Shown here: in pieces, positions 59,484-64,000 of the stretch | Layout of the letters: the number at the start of each line of letters is the position of its first letter | Numbering within the stretch: the stretch's first letter is position 1 | From: CAZHNW01 sp942491575 | Lineage (GTDB): Bacteria > Spirochaetota > UBA4802 > UBA5550 | Length of the DNA stretch: 64,000 nt | Reading direction: 5' to 3' | NCBI GenBank assembly: GCA_942491575.1 | Contig: CALOBT010000031.1 | Coordinates: forward strand, 2,170,001 to 2,234,000 | The notes under the pieces: model-generated | The model's input: the letters and a program-made list of their open reading frames with translations, nothing else | What the model was told of the DNA's origin: nothing | The model's database searches: none | Program-made: the position numbers and the translations under genes

Positions 59484-60371
59484 TTAAATCAAATCCCTTA
59501 TCTCTTTTATCCCGAGGCCGGTAATCTCAGCAATTCTTTTAACAGGCATGTTTTCTTCCAGCAAGGTCTTTGCGATTTCGCGTTTCCCTTCAAGTATACC
59601 TTCCTGAATACCTTCATGCTTGCTGGTGCGTCTCAATTCATCATCATGTTTTTTCAGGGCAGTGGCAAACATCTCGTGGGTCTCCTCAATTTTCTCTATA
59701 GTTTCAATGATTTCAGCATCTTTCTGTCCTAGAAGGTCATTGAACCAGTTCTTAAATAAGGTAAGCACTTCAGGGCTTTCTGTCATCAATAATTTGGTAA
59801 TTTTTTTGATATTTTTTCGAGTTTCCTCGATGCTGCTGTTCTCAATGTAGAAAATTGCTGAAACGGCATTTTCTATCTCAAGGAGCGCCTTCTTCGGTAT
59901 TTCATTTTCAAGTACCGGATAGTATCTAAAATCCGGGATATATTTCAAAGGTATGACATGATTTATCAGTTCATTGATATTCAGTTTTCCTGTCCATCTG
60001 GCGTCTCCGTTATATAAAAGCAGCGGGAATACGGGAGGAAGTTTTTTTACTTTTTGTTGAACAAGAAACTCGTAGAATTCACAGATATAACGCAAAATTC
60101 TTAAAGCCATAAATTTATCTACCGTTGACTGGAATTCAATGAGAAGATAGATGTATATATCTTCACCTTTAAAGTTGATCTTGTATATCAGGTCAGATTC
60201 TTTCTCTTTGAATCGGTCAGTGATAAATGACTTGTCAAGCCTCTCGAGAGAAGAGAAATCGAGTTCTTGAATGAAGTCTTCCTCTACAAATGATTCAAGC
60301 AATTCTCTAAGAAGCAGGGGATGCGAAAAGAGTTTTTTGTAGCGCCGGTCATGCTGATGTGAGTTCTTCAT
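59484..60371 (-). CDS. Rpn/YhgA-family PD-(D/E)XK nuclease (transposase-like)
   Basis: The 295-residue protein matches the Rpn (YhgA-like) family. DRRYKKLFSHPLLLRELLE is the typical start; the nuclease core is KESDLIYKI then IYIYLLIEFQSTVDKFMALRIL (in part), with Asp and Glu-x-Gln as the PD-(D/E)XK residues. The C-terminal tail EGIQEGILEGKREIAKTLL then IAEITGLGIKEI is also usual. Rpn proteins cut DNA and promote RecA-independent recombination in E. coli. It stands alone; mobile history is likely but no terminal repeats are seen. Confidence 0.88.
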   Translation of the reverse strand: MKNSHQHDRRYKKLFSHPLLLRELLESFVEEDFIQELDFSSLERLDKSFITDRFKEKESDLIYKINFKGEDIYIYLLIEFQSTVDKFMALRILRYICEFYEFLVQQKVKKLPPVFPLLLYNGDARWTGKLNINELINHVIPLKYIPDFRYYPVLENEIPKKALLEIENAVSAIFYIENSSIEETRKNIKKITKLLMTESPEVLTLFKNWFNDLLGQKDAEIIETIEKIEETHEMFATALKKHDDELRRTSKHEGIQEGILEGKREIAKTLLEENMPVKRIAEITGLGIKEIRDLI

Positions 60372-60511
60372 TATTTGCCCTCTGAAGAGGTAACGAAGAT
60401 CAGGGAGCAGAAATATGAAAAATTTAAGCTGAAAGGAAATTTTATATGTGATTTTACCGGTAAGGCATTTAGGGGATGAAAATGAATTTTGTTCCAGCTT
60501 TAAAAAACAGA

Positions 60512-61180
60512 CTACCCCCCGGTCTTTCGACCATCACCAGTAATGGGAATCTTCTTCCCGAGAAATGTAGGTTTTGGCTTGAATACGTTTATAAAGAAAA
60601 AATCCTTTATCCGTGCCAGGTATTCCCGCAGGGTATATTGCCGTATATTCAGATACCTTCTTCTGTCCGCGGGATATCCCTGCACTGTGATATTTCGTCT
60701 TTGCGCAAGGTATAGTGCCCGGGGCAGGTGGTACCGCTGGGTGACAATCACCGCGGAGTTGACACGGAAAATTTCTCTCGCCCGGTAGATACTCTCATAG
60801 GTTGAAAAGCCGGCGTGGTCCATGAAGATGTCCTTTGCGGGGACTCCGTATTTCATGCACCAGCGGCGCATGTTGTTCACCTCATCGTAGTGTTTCGTGC
60901 CGTGATCACCGGTGATGAGTATTTTTTTTACCTTTCCCGCACGGTAGAGATCAACGGCTTTGACGATGCGGTCGAAGGCGATTGCGGAAACACTATACTT
61001 CCCGTACACTCCGGCGCCGGGAAGGATTGCCGCCTCCGCAGATTTTAAAGATTTTATGGAGGAAGTTATTGAATCTTCAGTACGGTTCAGGACATGCAGG
61101 TTGATGCCCGCGACTGAAAGAATGCCGAGGGCTGTCAGTGTAAAAACTAAAATCAGTATAAGCTTAATATGTTTAATCAT
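60512..61180 (-). CDS. DUF218 (SanA/YdcF/ElyC-type) membrane protein
   Basis: About 222 residues from ATG 61180; the frame opens at 61222 inside a repeat. One N-terminal membrane helix (KLILILVFTLTALGILSV) is followed by the DUF218 domain: AAILPGAGVYG, KILITGDHG, STYESIYRAREIF and VIVTQRYHLPRALYLAQ. These proteins act in envelope maintenance (SanA in vancomycin exclusion, ElyC in lipid-carrier metabolism). The exact reaction is unknown. Confidence 0.83.
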   Translation of the reverse strand: MIKHIKLILILVFTLTALGILSVAGINLHVLNRTEDSITSSIKSLKSAEAAILPGAGVYGKYSVSAIAFDRIVKAVDLYRAGKVKKILITGDHGTKHYDEVNNMRRWCMKYGVPAKDIFMDHAGFSTYESIYRAREIFRVNSAVIVTQRYHLPRALYLAQRRNITVQGYPADRRRYLNIRQYTLREYLARIKDFFFINVFKPKPTFLGKKIPITGDGRKTGG

Positions 61181-61212
61181 ACAGGTGGAAGTTGTCCTTT
61201 GTATAATAGTTG

Positions 61213-61303
61213 CAAGGTACAATGTACAAGGTACAAGTGATAAGGTTAAAATGATTCAGCTGATAAACTTGCTTCCTGTTCCTTTTCACTTTTTCTTTAC
61301 TTA
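61213..61303. repeat. 14-nt unit repeat element
   Basis: Left units are CAAGGTACAATGTA (61213-61226), CAAGGTACAAGTGA (61227-61240) and TAAGGTTAAAATGA (61241-61254). To the right come CTTGCTTCCTGTTC, CTTTTCACTTTTTC and TTTAC in the opposite sense. It fills the gap between 61180 and the stop at 61297. Confidence 0.6.
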
Positions 61304-61839
61304 ATCAGTTCAGTTACACGAACCCAGAACTGACGCCGGTCCACGCCGCCCTTCAGGAAACCTGCAATAAGTTCCTGGAGTGCAGGGGGGAAGTGCTCCC
61401 AGTATTTTTTTGCCCATCCCTCTGGAAGTTCCCGCAGTTCATGTTCAGGCATCTCCCCCTTGCTGTAGGATACAAACTGCAGTACCATTGTCTTTAATAT
61501 CTCCGGGGGAAGATTACTCTTCGCCTGAGCCCTGGGATCAGGGACCATCTCCCTGACGAGGGCGGTGAGGTCACTTTCGGAAATATCAGGCTGGTGCTGT
61601 TTTGCAAGGCGGATGACCATGTCGATGGCGGTTTTTCGGATGTTATCCTGCGTAAGTCCCATGGTTTTCTGCAGGTCCTCCGCCATCGATTTTGCCGTAC
61701 CGCTGATATCCATATCATTCAGGGACATGGGATTGGAGCGTCGTTCCTCAAGGAGACGGTTCAGTTCACGGCGTTCCTCCGGCGAGGCAGTCTGGAGGAA
61801 TTCACGGAGTATTTTATCTGCATCTTTCTGGTTTGTCAT
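61297..61839 (-). CDS. Hypothetical soluble helical protein
   Basis: The 180-residue protein is mostly helical and charged (FLQTASPEERRELNRLLEER, then SESDLTALVREMV), with no signal peptide or membrane helix. The C-terminal half contains GWAKKYWEHFPPALQELIAGFLKGG (in part). Its ATG shares one base with the stop of the TPR gene (TGATG), so the two are coupled. No family recognised. Confidence 0.6.
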   Translation of the reverse strand: MTNQKDADKILREFLQTASPEERRELNRLLEERRSNPMSLNDMDISGTAKSMAEDLQKTMGLTQDNIRKTAIDMVIRLAKQHQPDISESDLTALVREMVPDPRAQAKSNLPPEILKTMVLQFVSYSKGEMPEHELRELPEGWAKKYWEHFPPALQELIAGFLKGGVDRRQFWVRVTELIK

Positions 61840-62549
61840 CAGGCACTACACTCATCTGGAATATCTCTGAAGGGACCGCTCAGTCCCTCAATGGTCAGAA
61901 GCCCATTGCCGCTAATACCGCCTGTAAAGGCTTTGCGGCCTCTGAACTTTCTTTTTAAATTAATGATAATTTTAGTACCCTGAAGGTGATACCATCCGGA
62001 AATTTGTTTTCTTTTAGGGATACCTGATTTACCCGATATATCCAGGTACCAGAAGGAAACGGAACTCTTTTTGCCGAAAGAGATTCCGCTGATATGTCCA
62101 TATGCCCCAGGGGCGGGACCGAACCAGGAAACATGCCGGATAAAATGGTTCAGGTGACGGGGATTCAGAAGGGAATACCCGAGGAGTTTACGGTAGCCTA
62201 TTGTATCATGTATCGGTTTAAGGTCAGGATCATTCCTGAATTTATTTTTTAACCGGGGAAGTAGTTTTACCGCCTTCGTCAGGTGTTCAACTATACGGCC
62301 CTTATAGGCATTGTGCTCGCAGATATCCCCCTTTTTACGGATAACCCCCAGTGTGCACGCCAGGTTGTAGTGTCCCCATGCATAGTCCGGTTTTACCTCT
62401 ACTGCTTTTTCAAATTTTTGCAGGGCAGGGCCAAACTTCCCTGCGCGGTAAAGGTCAAGGCCCTCTTGGTTGAGACTTGACGCAGAATCAGCCGAAAGGG
62501 GTATGCTGAATAGTAATATAGCAAGAATGCCATATAAAAATGGTTTCAT
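61839..62549 (-). CDS. Secreted TPR protein with extra C-terminal domain
   Basis: About 236 residues from ATG 62549 (AGGTG 5 bp upstream). A signal peptide (FLYGILAILLFSIPLSADS) is followed by two TPR units (GLDLYRAGKFGPALQKFEKAVEVKP and AWGHYNLACTLGV, in part). The C-terminal 100 residues are beta-rich (GHISGISFGKKSSVSFWYLD) and of unknown family. It should act in the periplasm, perhaps as a binding scaffold. It is coupled to the next gene. Confidence 0.7.
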   Translation of the reverse strand: MKPFLYGILAILLFSIPLSADSASSLNQEGLDLYRAGKFGPALQKFEKAVEVKPDYAWGHYNLACTLGVIRKKGDICEHNAYKGRIVEHLTKAVKLLPRLKNKFRNDPDLKPIHDTIGYRKLLGYSLLNPRHLNHFIRHVSWFGPAPGAYGHISGISFGKKSSVSFWYLDISGKSGIPKRKQISGWYHLQGTKIIINLKRKFRGRKAFTGGISGNGLLTIEGLSGPFRDIPDECSA

Positions 62550-62736
62550 GAGAATCACCTGTGCCAGAGATATTGGTTGAAATAAAATATTTGCTACTGT
62601 TTTCCCTGTCAAGAGATATAGAAAAGTAAACAGGAGAATGTTTCAAGGGAAATCAATTTTAGCTCTTTTTTTAGCTGGACTTTAATAATTATAGAGTAAA
62701 TATGTTTTACCGGAGGAATCTAATGAAGGAGATATC

Positions 62737-63291
62737 ATGCAGTATGTTGAAGAAAAAATAATTGAATTGAGCAGGGGCAAAATATTACTGCTTATCGCGG
62801 GAGCAATTTTATTTGTTGCACTGGGGGCCTGGTTGCTGGGTGAGGAATACCGGGCCTTTGAAGGGGACCATGGATTTAATGATCCCTTCATTCTTGCAGT
62901 CTCAATAATTTGTATAGTTTTTTTTGGCTTATGTGCCGGTGTCGGTTTTAAAAAGTTATTTGATAAAACCCCCGGCCTGATACTGAATCATGAGGGATTC
63001 ATCGATAACTCCAGCGGAATCGCCGCAGGCCGAATTCTCTGGTCAGAGGTGACCGGAATTGGACAATACCAGGTGCAGAGAACGAAATTTGTTGCGGTGT
63101 ATCTGCGAAATCCTGAAATATACGTGAACAGGGGCAATGCCCTGAAGAGAATGATAAACCGTGCCAATTTAAAATTGAGCGGAACCCCAATAAATATTTC
63201 TTCCAACAGCTTAAAAATAGGTTTTAATGAACTGCTTGAGCTTTTTGAAAAGTATTACTTACAAGGAACAAGTATAAAGGAACAAGTATAA
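62737..63291 (+). CDS. STM3941-like membrane protein
   Basis: The 184-residue protein has two membrane helices (about residues 15-33 and 50-72) and a cytoplasmic domain with GLILNHEGFIDNSSGIAAGRILWSEVTGI (in part), resembling the STM3941 family of unknown function. The start follows AAGGAG. The last eight or so codons (LQGTSIKEQV) lie in the first 14-nt repeat units, so the repeat seems to have replaced or extended the natural C-terminus. Confidence 0.65.
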   Translation: MQYVEEKIIELSRGKILLLIAGAILFVALGAWLLGEEYRAFEGDHGFNDPFILAVSIICIVFFGLCAGVGFKKLFDKTPGLILNHEGFIDNSSGIAAGRILWSEVTGIGQYQVQRTKFVAVYLRNPEIYVNRGNALKRMINRANLKLSGTPINISSNSLKIGFNELLELFEKYYLQGTSIKEQV

Positions 63292-63362
63292 AGACAAGTT
63301 TAAAGTTTTTTTGCAGTATGGATTCAAACTTGTTCTTTGTAACTTTCAACTTGCTCCTTTTA
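63263..63362. repeat. Long hairpin of the 14-nt unit family, overlapping a gene end
   Basis: Left units AAGGAACAAGTATA at 63263-63276 and 63277-63290 are identical; AAGACAAGTTTAAAG follows. The right side, AACTTGTTCTTTGT, AACTTTCAACTTGC and TCCTTTTACC, is the inverse. The element covers the end of the 62737 gene and reaches the stop of icmF. Confidence 0.7.
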
Positions 63363-63369
63363 CCCCTCC

Positions 63370-64000
63370 CTACATGTTCCGCCGGTACTGGCCTCCCACT
63401 TCGTAGAGGGCCTGTGAAATCTGCCCTATAGAGGCAAATCTCGCGGTTTTCATCATCTCTTCGAAGATGTTGCCTCCCTCGAGGGCTACCTGTTTCAGCT
63501 GCGCGAGGGACTTTTCTATCTCTTCACTGTTTTTATTCTGCATTGCGTGGCAGTTGCTGATCTGCTCATCCTTTTCATCGGGGGTTGCCCTGCGGAGTTC
63601 CAGATCATGGGGGATGAGGTTCTCCTCGCTTTCCGACATGTAGGTGTTGACGCCGATAATGGGAAGTTCACCGGTATGTTTCTGATGCTCATATAACATC
63701 GATTCATCCTGAATTTTGCCCCGCTGGTACTGCGTCTCCATGGCGCCGAGAACTCCTCCCCGCTGTGAGATCCGCTCGAACTCAGTGAGTATCGCTTCCT
63801 CAACCAGTTCCGTCAGTTCTTCTATTATATAAGATCCCTGCCATGGATTTTCATTTTTAGTCAGGCCGAATTCCTGTACCGTAATGAGCTGTATTGCCAT
63901 GGCGCGCCGCACGGATTCTTCCGTAGGGGTGGTGATGGCCTCATCGTATGAATTAGTGTGCAGGGAATTGCAGTTGTCATAGAAAGCCAGGAGTGCCTGG
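63370..64000 (-). CDS. icmF: Fused isobutyryl-CoA mutase IcmF, C-terminal part (runs off right edge)
   Basis: The frame is open from the stop at 63370 to the window edge, about 210 residues. It contains LAFYDNCNSLHTNSYDEAI, then TTPTEESVRRAMAIQLI, GSYIIEELTELVEEAI, RGGVLGAMETQYQRGKIQDE and ELPIIGVNTYM, matching the substrate-binding domain end of IcmF, which fuses a B12 domain, a G3E GTPase chaperone and the mutase. The FYDNC and SEESENLIPH-like features favour IcmF over methylmalonyl-CoA mutase. It interconverts isobutyryl- and butyryl-CoA with adenosylcobalamin. The B12 and GTPase domains would lie outside the window. The GTG at 63912 is internal, not the start. Confidence 0.9.
   Translation of the reverse strand, partial: QALLAFYDNCNSLHTNSYDEAITTPTEESVRRAMAIQLITVQEFGLTKNENPWQGSYIIEELTELVEEAILTEFERISQRGGVLGAMETQYQRGKIQDESMLYEHQKHTGELPIIGVNTYMSESEENLIPHDLELRRATPDEKDEQISNCHAMQNKNSEEIEKSLAQLKQVALEGGNIFEEMMKTARFASIGQISQALYEVGGQYRRNM

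Noticed and set aside
1..64000. tRNA genes, insertion sequences and prophage
   Set aside because: No cloverleaf-type sequence, transposase with terminal repeats, integrase or phage structural gene was recognised on either strand.

Overview
The window looks like chromosome from an anaerobic or facultative bacterium of the spirochaete lineage. The lineage call is inference: it rests on a DUF1554-type lipoprotein (a domain known mainly from Leptospira), many lipoproteins with relaxed lipoboxes, several 7TMR-DISM receptors, and STAS/SpoIIE partner-switching parts. I see no rRNA, tRNA, insertion sequence, phage or CRISPR array. The one structural RNA I recognise is RNase P RNA (about 36736-37128).

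Layout. 1-1249: end of a lipoprotein gene, a STAS protein and a zinc-ribbon protein. 1250-10015: a promoter, a structured leader, a 27-bp operator-like palindrome and a complete 13-gene operon for an Mbh-type energy-conserving membrane [NiFe] hydrogenase (Mrp-like Na+/H+ module plus hydrogenase module, in the archaeal mbhA-N order with mbhE and mbhF fused). A convergent HycI-type maturation protease follows. 10764-16893: sulfatase, MORN lipoprotein, M1 peptidase and membrane proteins. 17089-22301: three TetR regulators, a putative attenuated leader or small RNA, a GT81-like glycosyltransferase and a hydroxypyruvate reductase-like dehydrogenase. 22400-24850: thiGH and a HicA-HicB fusion relic. 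24959-29271: small lipoprotein, large 7TMR-DISM histidine kinase and a Tat-exported DUF362 protein. 29588-34511: sugar-use locus (TetR, GH3 beta-glucosidase, GPH sugar symporter) with a palindrome inside its promoter. 34522-39605: second histidine kinase, rnpB, SppA, a YIP1-like protein and a 35-codon gene. 39754-45106: FlgO-like lipoprotein, MBL hydrolase, EcsC-like protein and DUF1554 lipoprotein. 45123-51654: WYL and TetR regulators, and a catabolic operon (SDR, ThDP-dependent lyase, BASS transporter, SDR) behind a 27-bp palindrome. 51667-55921: 7TMR-DISM/SpoIIE phosphatase, two cell-envelope proteins and a second STAS protein. 56085-64000: YhhN, LarA, GH16, a degenerate RelE/ParE toxin, an Rpn nuclease, SanA/YdcF-like, TPR and STM3941-like proteins, and the C-terminal part of a fused isobutyryl-CoA mutase (icmF) running off the right edge.

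Taken together the genes suggest H2-evolving ferredoxin oxidation coupled to an ion gradient, polysaccharide and glucoside use, and B12-dependent acyl-CoA rearrangement. The least explained content is intergenic: (a) hairpins with a GAAGGCGACATT core whose right arm is tandemly repeated; (b) long hairpins built of 14-nt tandem units (AAGGNNCAAGTNNN-like) in one orientation followed by the same units inverted; (c) a two-copy C/G-rich hairpin; and (d) a promoter-to-terminator unit (18492-18751) with no gene in it.
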